DNA from: Ciona savignyi
Taxonomy: Eukaryota; Chordata; Ascidiacea; Phlebobranchia; Cionidae
NCBI GenBank assembly: GCA_000149265.1
Contig: CH003412.1
Span: forward strand, 3,973,452 to 4,037,451
Reading direction: 5' to 3'
Length of the DNA stretch: 64,000 bases
Position 1 is the first letter of the stretch, and each line of letters starts with the position of its first letter. This document shows positions 14,786 through 26,600 of the stretch, one piece after another. Under the pieces are notes generated by a model. The model did no database searches and was not told the DNA's origin. It saw only the letters and a program-made list of their open reading frames with translations. Made by a program: the position numbers and the translations under genes.

Positions 14786-15296
14786 AATACAATTGGAAAT
14801 ATGCTGTAAGTTTCTCTATGCTGAAACCTTCGGATTCCCTGGTTATCTAATTACACTTTGTGTACCTTAAACAAAGTGTATATCACTTGTTTCTTTAACC
14901 AGAAAGTAATAACTTCCTTTAACAATTTCTTATTTTTGTATATATATAGGTTTGGGGACTTGCTGTTTGTAATACGACGATCAATAGTAACATAACATAT
15001 TAAATACACATTAACTTACACCTATTCAATTTATATACATTTCTTTCCTGATAATATGATGCACTAAAGCAAACATATAACCGGTTTGCATGTGGTTTAG
15101 TTTATAAAGAGGAACATTTTTGGAAGAAAAGAAAAAAAATCTTTTCTGGAAATATATTTGAAAATGAATATGGGCTGCCTCAATCTTTTTTGTTTGCATT
15201 GAAATTTTATATTTATTTTATAAATATAGTTAAAATGATGATGCATATACATACTTACCCAATACACATTGTTAATAGGTCAAGTTAAATTTATTT

Positions 15297-15383
15297 GTCC
15301 GCCCGATTAGCTTGTTTGGTTAGTTCGTCCTTGCAACGCTAAAGTTTTCCCATTCACGGGGATAAACATGTCCATATTCTATA
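15297..15383 (+). mobile_element. Internally deleted SINE copy (head joined to tail)
   Basis: The tRNA-like head 'gtccgcccgattagcttg' is followed almost directly by the 3' end 'cccattcacggggataaac'. About 200 bp of the body seen in the full copy at 32140-32441 is missing. Confidence 0.6.
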
Positions 15384-16703
15384 CTTTTTATAGGTCATTA
15401 ATGGAGATTGGTCACTCGTTTGTGTTGGGCTAAGGTGTTTAGTAATACGTCATAATCGTTGTGTTACGTAGTTGGGAGATTTTTTTGCCGTAAACTTGGT
15501 TAATATAATCGTTTTCCTATTTTCTTTCATGCGTGCACAGTATCCCTTGAAATTAGAATAAATTATTCTTTCCAGTACCGAAATGTAGGCCTTAAACAAT
15601 ACTTGAAGGCAAAAGTGCGGAAAATGGATGTCGTGCTTACATTCTCGATTGTGTCGGGAATTCCCCTTCAATGATTTTCAATAAATTTGCAATTGCACAT
15701 CTAGTAAATAATGGATAACATCTCTAAAAAGTTCACCCATGGGTAATTCATATGCAATGCACGTTTTCATTTTTCTTTTCCTTAACAGTTTTAATTAATG
15801 AAGCGACATTTTTATTGGACTTGAAACATTTATGAAATAACCAAGGAAAGAAAATTATAATTTGGCTAATATCTCAGCTTACCAACATTGTTTTGTTAAA
15901 AAAAAACCTTTTTAATTTAAACTGATTTTAATAAAATGCATCACATTAAATATATGAAATTTTAAAAACAGAATGAAGAAAGTTACACTGCAGGTATTGT
16001 TGCATAAATCTGTTAGGGCAATATATACAAAAAAACAAATAAGGCAATATAATGTGTTTTTATTGAAAATTGGAAAATGGTTAGCGGAACAATATGATGG
16101 TAATGAATGGAATTGAAGTTTAGACTATAAATAATATAAATAAACATGGTAACACTAACAAGCCTTTTGCAATGGCTTAAAAACGTTTCACCGAAAAATC
16201 ATTCAATTTTTATGTTTCATTCTGTTAAAGGAATGTAGATGTATAAAATTTAAATACTAAAATACACTATGATGGACATTAATAAATTGTAAACAAATTT
16301 GTATACATAAAACAAATTTCGCATGGTACAGCTTAGTGGTTTTTGTCATGCTAACATAATTAATCGTCCAATCATAGTTATTAAATGCAAAACAAATAAT
16401 TTGAAAAAAATAGAACTGAGTTTAACCAAGTGACACCAAGAAATCAGTTATTGTGGCAAGTACCTCACAGTTGTTAAAGGTTGAACGCATTAAAATGGAA
16501 AATTGTGAATATGGCACTATCTACATAAAATTGAAGATTGCTTACACCCAATTGTGTGTAAAGTTTCTGCTGCCATTAAACAAATAGAAGAAAAATGTTG
16601 CAATCATGATGCTTGGTTTGAACTTTATGGCAATGAAGAAGCAATGAAGCTATACAGCACAATCCACCCGGGGGTTATTATTATAACACATTTCATCAAA
16701 GAT

Positions 16704-17414
16704 TCATGAAAATGAAAGACTTGGAGCTGATTTTGCATGTGGAGGGTTTTTTAATTGCTTTCTCATTATCTCGGGATTTTTCTGCCAAGTTGTAAATGTT
16801 CGAAGTTTTTCCAGTTCATGTTGCAAGGATTCATTTAAACAAGCGTACTCCATTTTCAACTTTTTTACTGATGTTTCCTTTTCACTTTTAGTGTCACTTT
16901 TGTAGTTGGCCGGACACAATGTTCTTAAAACTTCTAATGCTGAAAATACTTTTTCTCTTGCATCAACCATTTTACAAAGCATTTCTGTAATATCATTTCT
17001 TTTCATTCTGGCAGCTTCCAAATAGGTGCTTGAAACTTGACTTTCAGAAACAGCATTTTTCATCATTTCCACACTTTCTTGTTCACCCAGAACTTGATTT
17101 CGTAACCGAGTTTCTTCTGATGTAATGGATTTAAGCATATCGTCAAGAAAATCAACACCAAACACAGCACAACATTCATACTGGTGACTGTCTTCAGCAA
17201 GTATTATTCCAATAGCTTTCTGTCTGCTTTGATAAAAGTTTTCTTTTAGAGTTTTAATATGTTCCAATTGTTGTTTTACAGCATTGTCAACGTCAAAATC
17301 ATCATGCAATTTACGAGTGATTCTCGCTGGCAAAACATCTTTTTTGTACACAGTTTGCTTGCGTTGAAGATCGATTTTACTGTCAAGCTTATCTGCCATA
17401 TCTTCTACGATCAC
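16704..17414 (-). CDS. Intronless coiled-coil protein, 236 aa
   Basis: A single uninterrupted minus-strand frame from ATG 17414 to the stop at 16704. A second ATG five codons in (17399, MADKLDSK) is an equally good start. The protein is charged and predicted helical through most of its length, with heptad-like stretches around residues 45-75, 90-160 and 180-215. It has scattered Cys and a Ser/Pro-rich basic tail. There is no signal peptide or membrane segment, so it is cytoplasmic or nuclear. Size and build resemble small kinetochore, centrosome or axoneme coiled-coil subunits, but no family signature was recognised. It lies 3' of the minus-strand LamG-like gene, with the two 34-bp palindromes about 180 and 280 bp upstream of its start. 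Confidence 0.7.
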   Translation of the reverse strand: MIVEDMADKLDSKIDLQRKQTVYKKDVLPARITRKLHDDFDVDNAVKQQLEHIKTLKENFYQSRQKAIGIILAEDSHQYECCAVFGVDFLDDMLKSITSEETRLRNQVLGEQESVEMMKNAVSESQVSSTYLEAARMKRNDITEMLCKMVDAREKVFSALEVLRTLCPANYKSDTKSEKETSVKKLKMEYACLNESLQHELEKLRTFTTWQKNPEIMRKQLKNPPHAKSAPSLSFS

Positions 17415-17592
17415 AGTTTTTAATAACTAACTTTAAACATTACACCAAGTAGATAAAAATAATCTATTATTTTGTGTGTGACAAATGATGCGTAAACCGT
17501 GATCACTCAAGTGTAACAATTACAACCTTTCCTTTTAATTTTTTTATTTTGCTTTGCGTTCGTTTGGTGCAACTGCAGACGTTAGGGCAGAG

Positions 17593-17626
17593 CAATGATT
17601 ATAAAAAGATCTTTTTATAATCATTG
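17593..17626. mobile_element. 34-bp perfectly palindromic micro-element, copy 1
   Basis: The left half CAATGATTATAAAAAGA is followed directly by its exact reverse complement. The element is bordered by the direct repeat GGCAGAG (17586-17592 and 17627-17633). Counting the last G as target, the repeat becomes 8 bp (GGGCAGAG) around a 33-bp insert. An 8-bp duplication and CA..TG ends would suit a hAT-type element reduced to its terminal inverted repeats. Confidence 0.7.
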
Positions 17627-17692
17627 GGCAGAGTGAAGCAAATGAACGGCATATATTTCTTTGCCTAAATTGTTTGGTGAATAAGCTTTAAC

Positions 17693-17726
17693 CAATGATT
17701 ATAAAAAGATCTTTTTATAATCATTG
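17693..17726. mobile_element. 34-bp perfectly palindromic micro-element, copy 2
   Basis: Identical to copy 1 and starting exactly 100 bp further on, but flanked by a different direct repeat, CTTTAAC (17686-17692 and 17727-17733; 8 bp GCTTTAAC if the shared G is counted). Different flanking repeats argue for two independent insertions rather than a tandem duplication. Confidence 0.7.
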
Positions 17727-17808
17727 CTTTAACTAAACCAAAATACCAAGATGCTAACTATTCTTTGCTACTGAAGCTAACGTAATAAAATATGTATGGC
17801 TGAAATGT

Positions 17809-17814
17809 TTTATT
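17809..17814 (-). terminator. Poly(A) signal for the LamG-like gene
   Basis: AATAAA on the minus strand about 97 bp past the stop at 17911. Confidence 0.5.
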
Positions 17815-17910
17815 TCACAACTAATAAAGCATCGTTTAAAAGTAATTCATGCCAAGACAAAATTAACTGATTTATGATGAATATGGATGACAAGAGTACA
17901 CACAAACGAT

Positions 17911-18834
17911 TTAATAAGTAATTGGGTCGGCGTTAATATTCCACTTGTCAACGAAATAAGCATGATGTTGCTTTATCATGCTATCCGACAGGGCAAGCTC
18001 ACGGTACATCACGAAATCGCCGATTGCTCCATCAAGTGGAGAAATTCCACGAGGATTAAGATCACCAAGTGTGAAGCGGACATCTCCCGGAGAAGTGCGA
18101 CTTTGGAACTTAGTCAAAAGCTTTCCATTGCAATATACACTACTTGCTGCTGCGCCTCCCCCAACGTTCCATTGGACACTGAGCACGTTCCATTGGCCAA
18201 TTGCTCCCGGATTTGCTTTGTTTGGGAATTCACTGATTTGAACATTGTTGTTAGTGGTCCCGGACACCATAAGCGCTCCATCCGGCATAAAGCAGATGAA
18301 TTTGTCAAAAGCCCCATTGTCGTGCCCGAAAATACCGTTGCGCACCCAATAAGTATTTGCATTGTACCCATCGATCCGAAAAACAATGAAAACCGTAACC
18401 AAATCGGATTGCCCGCTTGTAGGGTTTAAATTCATGTCGCCCACCAGTCTTTTGTTGCCGATTCCATCGAAGTACATGAACCGGTGTCCATTTTGTCTTT
18501 CTTGAGAAAGCGTTGGCTGCAATGATGGCGAAGGTTGGGTGATGTGTGTCTGCGACAAACCTTGGTCATATATCTTGGATATTTTTTGGGTTGAGGAAGA
18601 GAAAACCAAGTCTCTGTCGAAACGAACATCGTAATGAACCAAGGCCTTTGAGTGAATATACTCGGAAGTCCGGAGAGCTAACTCGAGCTTCTTCTCAAGC
18701 GTGCTTGCACCAGACCCAGGGGCAGATGAAGAATCGCATCGGATGCTGCATTGGTCCAGATTTAATGAGTTGCCGAAGCCTACAACCATCAATGTCACAA
18801 TCAACACCGCCAAATGCATGATGATAGAATCCAC
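17911..18834 (-). CDS. Secreted LamG/concanavalin-like protein, intronless
   Basis: A single 307-aa minus-strand frame from ATG 18834; an in-frame ATG at 18819 is an alternative. Residues 1-24 form a hydrophobic signal peptide. Residues 30-65 include a short Cys pair and a helical stretch. About residues 115-300 look like a LamG/ConA-type beta-sandwich: a 'YFDGIGNKRL' strand, 'YWVRNGIFGHDNG', a 'WNVLSVQWN' strand, 'VYCNGKLL', and the typical ending 'DGAIGDFVMYRELALSDS' followed by an 'IKQHHAYFVDKW' helix. This ending is common in bacterial and viral LamG-like lectin domains as well as animal ones. The gene lacks introns, is visibly richer in G+C than its flanks, and has a clean TATA box. Carbohydrate or matrix binding outside the cell is the likely role. 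The exact ligand is unknown. Confidence 0.75.
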   Translation of the reverse strand: MDSIIMHLAVLIVTLMVVGFGNSLNLDQCSIRCDSSSAPGSGASTLEKKLELALRTSEYIHSKALVHYDVRFDRDLVFSSSTQKISKIYDQGLSQTHITQPSPSLQPTLSQERQNGHRFMYFDGIGNKRLVGDMNLNPTSGQSDLVTVFIVFRIDGYNANTYWVRNGIFGHDNGAFDKFICFMPDGALMVSGTTNNNVQISEFPNKANPGAIGQWNVLSVQWNVGGGAAASSVYCNGKLLTKFQSRTSPGDVRFTLGDLNPRGISPLDGAIGDFVMYRELALSDSMIKQHHAYFVDKWNINADPITY

Positions 18835-18940
18835 TAGTCGACAGGTCTTTGCTTGTAGAAATCAACCAAAAGATTCAACTTTGAACAGTGCACTGCAGAC
18901 GTAGATAGAGATATAATGCCGAGTACCCTTTTGCCTGTCC

Positions 18941-18947
18941 TTTTATA
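18941..18947 (-). promoter_or_regulatory. TATA box of the LamG-like gene
   Basis: TATAAAAGG on the minus strand, about 107 bp before the ATG at 18834. This is a near-consensus core promoter with room for an approximately 75-85 nt leader. Confidence 0.6.
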
Positions 18948-20609
18948 CCCTTTTCCTCTGGTGAAATTTTCTATAAATAAACACCTTCCGTGCCAATTTA
19001 CAGATTGCACACGTCAAAGTAATTTCGCGTCGGACGTGAAATCCCCTTTCGACCTATTTCACCTTTGTTGTTCAATTCTAGGTTAAGAAACGGACGACCT
19101 GATTTTCTTTGCTGCTGTTTATTGCGTGTGACTTGTGCAATAATCGTGTTTCTTGGCTGTCTTCCAAAGAGTTACACCGCACGATTTCTGGCCCATTTTA
19201 ATCAAATTGATATACTCCGTTTGATAGTTGTACAATTAACGTTGTCAATAAAATTCGAAAATTCTTTTTTTTCTTCTATATATAATGTGTATGCAGGCAA
19301 ATTAAAAAAACACATGTATAGGTGACAAACGAAACTTTATATATTTATTTGATTTTCTGTGTGGCACATATATTTTAGAGTGTTTACGTTTAACAGAAAA
19401 TTGACAGAATAAAGTAAGGTGCAAATATGGCGAAAATTTAAAAAATCACCGTTCTAATTATATTGCACATTTACAAGTTGATATATCGTGGTTAATTAAG
19501 ACAAATGTAAACTACTTGTAAAACTATGTAAAACGATATCGAAAGCAGTAAAACTTAATTTGCCGCAGCACGATTACTACAGCCACTAAATAACGGTTAA
19601 AAGGGATTACTTTAGTGTTTTTTTTTTTATCCCTTTGTGTGGCATTGCAATAAAAGAACAATCCAGCCAAAAATTGAAAACACGTCATATTAACCATTGA
19701 ATCGCTTTTTCGCACGACTATTTTCCTGGGCCGCATGCAAACAGGATGTGTTTGGGAACTTGTACCATTTCCAACCAGCAAGCAATCAATCTCGTGTATA
19801 GGCTATTAAGTCTAATTTGACAATGGTTGCGTTATTAGTGTTAACCCGTACCGAGGTTTTACGATTTAATTCTGGGCTGTACTTTGGCCTACTTACTTTT
19901 GCAACAAATAAGGTGGACTCGGTTTCTCTTGTGATTTTTATTTAATCTAGTGCGTATAAAGAAAGTTTTTGCAACGGACAATGAAGTATAAATTGCAGAA
20001 CAAGTCTGGGTTAATACCCACTATATTTTCGAAAAATGCTCATTGATATAGGATAGGAATAGTATATTCATGTGGGTTCAGAAAATGTTCGTAATTGCGT
20101 TCAGTGCGTAAGTGCCTTGCCTGAAGACACAACTGATTAGCCGGACAGTTTCGAACCTACAATCCTTCAGCTAAGAGCACTAACCAACAAGCTAATCGGG
20201 CGGAATGAAATTTACTGCATTGTGGATGATAGACGCGCGAACATTATAACGAATGGGGTTCAAACTAAGAAAAGAAACACGTGGTGAGAAAACTCATAAC
20301 GTGCTCATGTCTTATTTAACCAATTGTAACCTACAGGCATAATTTTATAACAATTCTTAAATTGTTAACTTGATTATATTACTTACTGTGCTATTCGTGT
20401 ACTGGAACTTATTATAAAATAACAAAATTACTGTATACAATAAAAAATAGTTCCAGCGTAATTAATAATAACTACGACATTTTACGGTAGGCATATTACA
20501 ATTCCAAGAGTATCCTATCCGATATTGTATACGATTAAGCTATACGCTATACTAAAATGTCATAATTGTCAATTTAAAACCAACCAAGAATATGCGGGAA
20601 AAATTATAA
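18948..20609. other. Intergenic region between the LamG-like gene and the end of THADA
   Basis: No exon is supported. The only recognisable element is the SINE remnant at about 20048-20203. Confidence 0.5.
20048..20203 (-). mobile_element. SINE copy with internal deletion
   Basis: It begins with the reverse-complement tail 'ataggataggaatagtatattcatg' shape and ends in the reverse tRNA-like head 'ccaacaagctaatcgggcgg'. The central part is shortened. Confidence 0.6.
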
Positions 20610-23600
20610 TTATAAATTCGTGTTAAGTTTACTCGAAAGCATAACGATGGATTTTACTACTTCAAGATCATCAAACGCCAGCTTTTCCTGAGAGTAAGAA
20701 AATGTGATGTCAGTACTTTTTAAACTACAGCCCACAAACTCACCCCTTGTAAGCGATCACAACATTTTCTTATAGTTTCCACGTCTTTATGTATACTTTC
20801 GTACATATTGAAGGATAATGCATGGAAAACTGTATTCACATAATGCAATGTGCACGTCATAAACGCCAAATACGCTTTCATACCTGTAGGAAGAATGTTA
20901 GAAAAATCACCAGTTTAAAATAATTGTTTGCTCACGTAAGTTGTCCATGCACTTTACCAAGTGCTGCATTCTAAAAGCTGCTGTTTCCACGCATGTCTTT
21001 AGCCAATTCTCAGGGAAAAACTTGATTTGTTGAATTAATTCCTGTGAAGAGGAGCTGGATCAGTTATATAACCAAATTTGTTTTTAAAATTGACGAGAGC
21101 AAAAAAGCAGACATGCTCAATTATATAAAAGTATACAGCATATCACAATAGCTCCGGTATAATCATGGTGGGTGCAAAAACTCTGTCCACATTTACATAT
21201 CGGTATATACATAAATATTATATCATTTTCAGGCATCATAGCTCAGTTTGATATTCGTTGGATCTTAGCCGAAAGGTTGTTAGATCAAATCCAGCCGATG
21301 GTTAAGTTGCTTGTTTACTTAGGCATTTCACTTGGTGGACGTTGCCAGAACTTATTGGATTAATGGCAGGAAATAAACAGTTTGAACGTGTTAATCATAA
21401 ACAATACACCACAATAGATGCGGTATACATATGTTTAAATACTTAAGTGACGATTGGCAGTGTGATAAAATTTCCCACTAACAAGGATTATTATAACCAC
21501 CTTAATATATATAAATAATATTACAACCTTGATATATGGGAATACGAGCAGAGCTAGCTGGCCAGGTTCCATGTTCACATTAAATGCTTCTTCCATGAAC
21601 AAATCAACTTTGCCACTTAAAAAAATTAATTGATTAAAAGTAATCCACACAGCTTAGTCCATTTGGAAACGCACTCTGCGAACATTTTCTGGAGTAAGTG
21701 TCCGGGCGGTTAGTCTGGCGGTATAGTGCGCTGTCTTTCAATCGAAAGGTTGCAGGTGCGAAACTGGACGCTAGCTAGTCGGTTGTGTCCTTCACGGACA
21801 TTGCCTGTACCCAGCGGATTATCGGGTTCTACCAAGTTGAAGAAATGTGTCTATCTTATACAATACACTGCAATAACTCAGGTAACCCGACGGTGGGCGC
21901 AAGGTGATCTGACGATTGCCCGTGTGTTAACCCCCTTGGTTTTCCCATTCATGGGAATAAACATAAATATCCTTTCCATTTCCTAAGTGTTGTACTAAAT
22001 CTTAAAAAAAGTCTCAACCATATACAACACAATGCAATATTTTTAATAAACCTTAGGTGGACAAGAAGTAGTATGATCATTTTATAATGCCCCGATCACA
22101 GGGATAAAACAATACACTGATGCTATTCTAGGAATTTATCAAAAAAAAATTTACCCTAAAGAAATTTTTGGAATAGGGAGATGATTCATCGTCTGCAATA
22201 ATCCAGAAACAATTTGAAGATTTGCTGGAAACTCTGTGGTGACAAAGTCCAAAAACATCTAAAAGTAAAGGTTATATTAATAGACGAATCCGATTTTGTA
22301 GCAATACTAAGTAACTATTTATTACTTTAGTTGCTGAGTTGTGTTGGAGCGTAGTTAAGTAAGAGCTCTGAGTAATTTGTGTCACAAATGCACAAGCAGG
22401 GGCTCTTATTTCTGTTTGTTCGTCATGCAAATGGGACAAAGTTGCACTTAGAAGCATTCTTGCCTTTTCCATGACATCATCCAAATTCTAGAATGGTAGT
22501 TTTGTTTCATAAAATTAGAAACCATAATCAATAGTTTTTTAGAATGTTTTATTTTGACTTTCATTTTGAAAGTTTAGTCCTGCATATACAAAGACGTGAC
22601 TTCCGCAACAACTAGGTTGACTTTATAAGAATTATATATACGGTAATACATACCATAGGTACGGTACAATAATGGCAGAAAAACACACAATAATGGCAAG
22701 AATTAGTTTATGGTAATACATGGATTTTAACAAAATTTATATAGCATTGTATCCCTTCAACTTAAATAAAATATACAATAGCATAAAAAACAAAGCAATC
22801 CTCCCACAATTAAAACCTACAGGCCCACTTTTAAAACAATCTATACCTCTTGTTCATTTCTTATTAGCAATAACATGTGGCAAATCATGTATATTTGACA
22901 CAGGCTAACAAATCCAAGTACAATAATTACAATTCATTCCATACCCTTACCTGACAGTTCCTTGCCTTGTGCGCAAGGGAATAAATCGCAGACTTCCCGA
23001 CAATTTGCAATCCAGTCGATGATGCAAGCCGTAGTGGTTCAGATGATTTAAAGGTAGCAGTCTGTTTGCAAACCTCTTCAACCCACACATTAAGAAGTAA
23101 GCATGTGAGGTTGTTGTCTAAATGGAAATTAGCAGATAATAACCAAATGACACTCACTATGCCAACCACTCCAATTACATTGTTATGGATGCATACCTGC
23201 CAAACTCTCTTATCCCCTCCACCCAGAAGAAATAAAAACAAGAATATGCTATCCAAGTGAAACTTGGTTTACTTATGACAGAAGAAATAAAAAAAAACGT
23301 AGACATTTTTACCCTGCTATAAATATCATAAACACTTACATTTTCCAGAGCCCATTAATTGTGACAACAACACCGATATGGATTTAAGAAGTTCACATTG
23401 AACAGATAAACATTTGTTTGTCTGATGTATATTCATTAGCTTTACTTTGAAGAGCGTTATTTCGTTGATGTCCATTGTGTTGGTGGTATTTTGAAACAAC
23501 GTGGTAAAGAGACTTAGCGCTTGTAGATTGGTTTGGTTACAATCTGTTCCATTTTGGCACCAAAACGACAACAAAGCAGACTTTGCTGTTTCAATCCAGG

Positions 23601-26600
23601 TTTGATCGTCTTTTGCCTTACTATGCAACCAACAAAAAATACATTGTTTCGCTATTTCGACATTTCTAGAATCATTCATAGATTGAATGTAGAGACTAGA
23701 TGTACGAATTAAATTAGCTGGATCCGATATGCGTAAACTCAACTTTACAGCTTGCTCAATATACATGGAGTAGCCAACCTGAAATAAAATTTAGCATTAA
23801 AACTAAAACAAAATTTTAAAACTAGAAGTAATTGTTTATTTACAATTTTAAATGCAAATAAATAATATAAATTATAAATTAAAATGGTAATGTAATTTTT
23901 TAGTTATTCAATAAAATATTAGTTTACAATATTATTTTAACCTATCACCTTCTTAATAAATTAAAAACAAAAAATATAAGTCTTACACTTTGAACCCAAA
24001 CAGAATTATTCTCAGCCACAACGCCAATTGCATGTTGTGAGGCTTGGTTGGCAGATTTTGCTGTCATATCCAAGTTAAATTCACAGCAACTGCTTATAAT
24101 TTCAAGATATAGAGATGCTGTCAATGGGCAGATATTGAACCGCAAATCCATGAGCCAAATTCGTTCTTTGATCAATTCAACTATGATTGAAGTGGTTGCG
24201 CATTTTGTTGCGTTTTTTTGTATAAAAACCAAAGTTAAAGTTAACCAACTCTGAAGTTCGTTCTGTTTTAAAACCATCCTGTTTTGGTTTTCTGAAAAGA
24301 TTTAATTCATTGGAAATTAAATGTTTTACCCATTTAGGTGATGTGTTTTACAATACTTACCAGTTATGCACTGGTCACAGGGAAGACTGTCCCAATAGTC
24401 AACAGCCAACTTTGCAAATGGTAAAATCCCACCAATTTCTGTTAAGGTATGAACAACTGATTTGCGCAATGCAAAAGATGGAGAATTGAGCAGTGGTAAC
24501 AGAGCATTGCAGATTTTATTCACCTCATCGCTTTCTGTATCTGAGGAACTCGTCAATTTAGACAAAACAGACACAATTGGATAGACTTTAGCTTGGCTAA
24601 AATAAGCATGTGATAATGCATGATGTCCTATTGGTTCTTCATTACTAGATGTTTGAGATTGGTGAACATATCCTTCCTTTAATATTGAAATCATAAAATC
24701 CAAAAGATTTGGAAATCTCGAAAAAAATTCAGTTATGGTCAAAGAATTTGTAGTTGAGGAATTTAATCTTTCTTCTACATGTTTCTGTCCAAGCATCCTA
24801 CATGAAACTGCCCCAAGTAGGTGCGTTGCTGCATTGCGGATCACCCATACAGATGATTTAAGCGAGTTTATTGCCAGGATAAATGCCTCAGACAAATACT
24901 CAGACATACTGGGACCAAGAGATGTGTTCCGAAATAGATGTTTCAGGATATACAAAGCATGGACTTGGGGCATGTCAGCTGTATCGGTAACAATAGCGTT
25001 CAATTCCATTTTTGCCACCGTAAATAAAGTTTCCATGGTACCACTGAGTAAGGTTTTATGGCCTGGAAGGGACTTAACAGCAGAGCTCAGCACTGCCTCT
25101 GCTATTAAAGGAATACCAGCAGATCTTCGGGTTGTGGTTCCCCCAGAAACTTCTTTTACACTTGATTCATCGAATATACCTAGAGCTGATCTCAGTACAG
25201 ATGGTGGTATGGATACATACTGAGACTTATTTGAGGAATACAAAGTTTCACAAAGCGATAAGAATGAATCATAACAACTTTCCACAACACCACGATGACG
25301 GCAGGTGCACAATACACGTACAAACACGTCACAAGTTTCATTGAGTAAGGTGGTATGCTTTTTACTTTCACATTCAGGAATTTTGGAAGCTAATTCAGTG
25401 AGAACGGATCCCGTAGACGCCAACAATCCACAGCAATGCTTTAAAGTCAACCATGTACATGATAAGATTGCTTCATGCTCTTGAGACAATAGAATTTTCT
25501 TGTACTGTTCAGTACTTGTGCTGCTTTCAATAATTTTGTTGATTCTGTTGGTGATTTCGTGAAAATCAGCAGAAGCAAATGACTCAAGGTTATCTTCGCA
25601 ACTCACGCAACCAAATATATTGACGAGCATCCAGGTAATAATGTATTCAGCAGTTTTAAAGCTTTGAACACAAAAAGAGGTTAATTTTCGTACGTCATCA
25701 GGGTTCATAAATAGTCCTGATTTAGAAAGATGCTCTAGGCTTTTTCCCAAAGCATAAACCCAACCGAAAATTGGAGAAACCTGTGACGATTTTAATGGAT
25801 CCAACTTAAAGAGCTCGAACTGCTTTAAAATATTTTGAAACAACACATCTTCCACAAAACTTATAACACCTGACAGGTGATCAGCTTTCGAAGGTTTCTT
25901 GGTGACAGACGGGAGGTTCTCGAGATAAAGCAGTGCCAACAAACAACCAGATTCGCATTCCTGTGATTTTGGACTGGAAAGCAGCTCAGAGAAAGATGCT
26001 TTCACCCCTTTCCATGATATGTAAGTGTGACTTTTTGGAAGGTCAAGCAGCAGCAGATTCAAACAGAACTCTCGAATGTCTGGTGCAGTGTCTTCTAACA
26101 AGTTGATCAAGCACTCAACTGACATTTTGGAAAACAGTTCCAAATTTCTTTCTTGCATTGCCTTAAAATAAAAAGTAAAAATTACATTGATTAAAAAAAT
26201 AAAGAAAATAAAATGACTGACTGATAATAAAACTTGAAAGTCTTCAGCAGGGATCACCATTTTGCGAAGAGTTTTTTTTGGACAACAAACAACGCAATCA
26301 TAGCATCATACAAACTCAGTGCAGTCCGTTTTCGTTGATATGAAGATGAAGTTTTTAATGAACTCATGCAGAGTTTTTGCAACCACACAATGAATTTAAT
26401 GCACTGGTCAGTATAGCTGTTTGACTCTTCAGTTTTCTGTGAGACAGCAAAATAAAACAAACGGTAAAACATTTGTCTTAACTAACCACAACATGCTTTT
26501 GTAGAGCATAACACGTTCACAAAAAAACAACCTAGATTTAAACCAATATCATAACAAATATACAGACTTTATCGACAGAATTAAGAATTGGATATTTAAG

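Larger units (their letters stand above)
12760..16703. other. Intergenic region with SINE remnants
   Basis: No gene is supported. It contains one degenerate SINE (about 14537-14785), one internally deleted SINE (15297-15383) and a run of nine G at about 14444. The remainder is AT-rich DNA without recognisable structure. Confidence 0.5.

Noticed and set aside
17887-18429. 180-codon plus-strand open frame opposite the LamG-like gene
   Set aside because: Antisense shadow of a clearly coding strand; the minus frame has signal peptide, domain pattern, TATA box and poly(A) signal.
21230-21370. tRNA-like 'tagctcagtttgatattcg' segment in a THADA intron
   Set aside because: Resembles a degenerate SINE head of another family, but too diverged to call either a tRNA or a defined element.
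21700-21790. tRNA genes at SINE heads (also 32140 and 50511)
   Set aside because: Box A/B-like motifs are present but no cloverleaf with proper acceptor and anticodon arms forms; they continue into SINE bodies.
24735-25223. 162-codon plus-strand open frame
   Set aside because: Antisense of the large THADA exon; no independent evidence.
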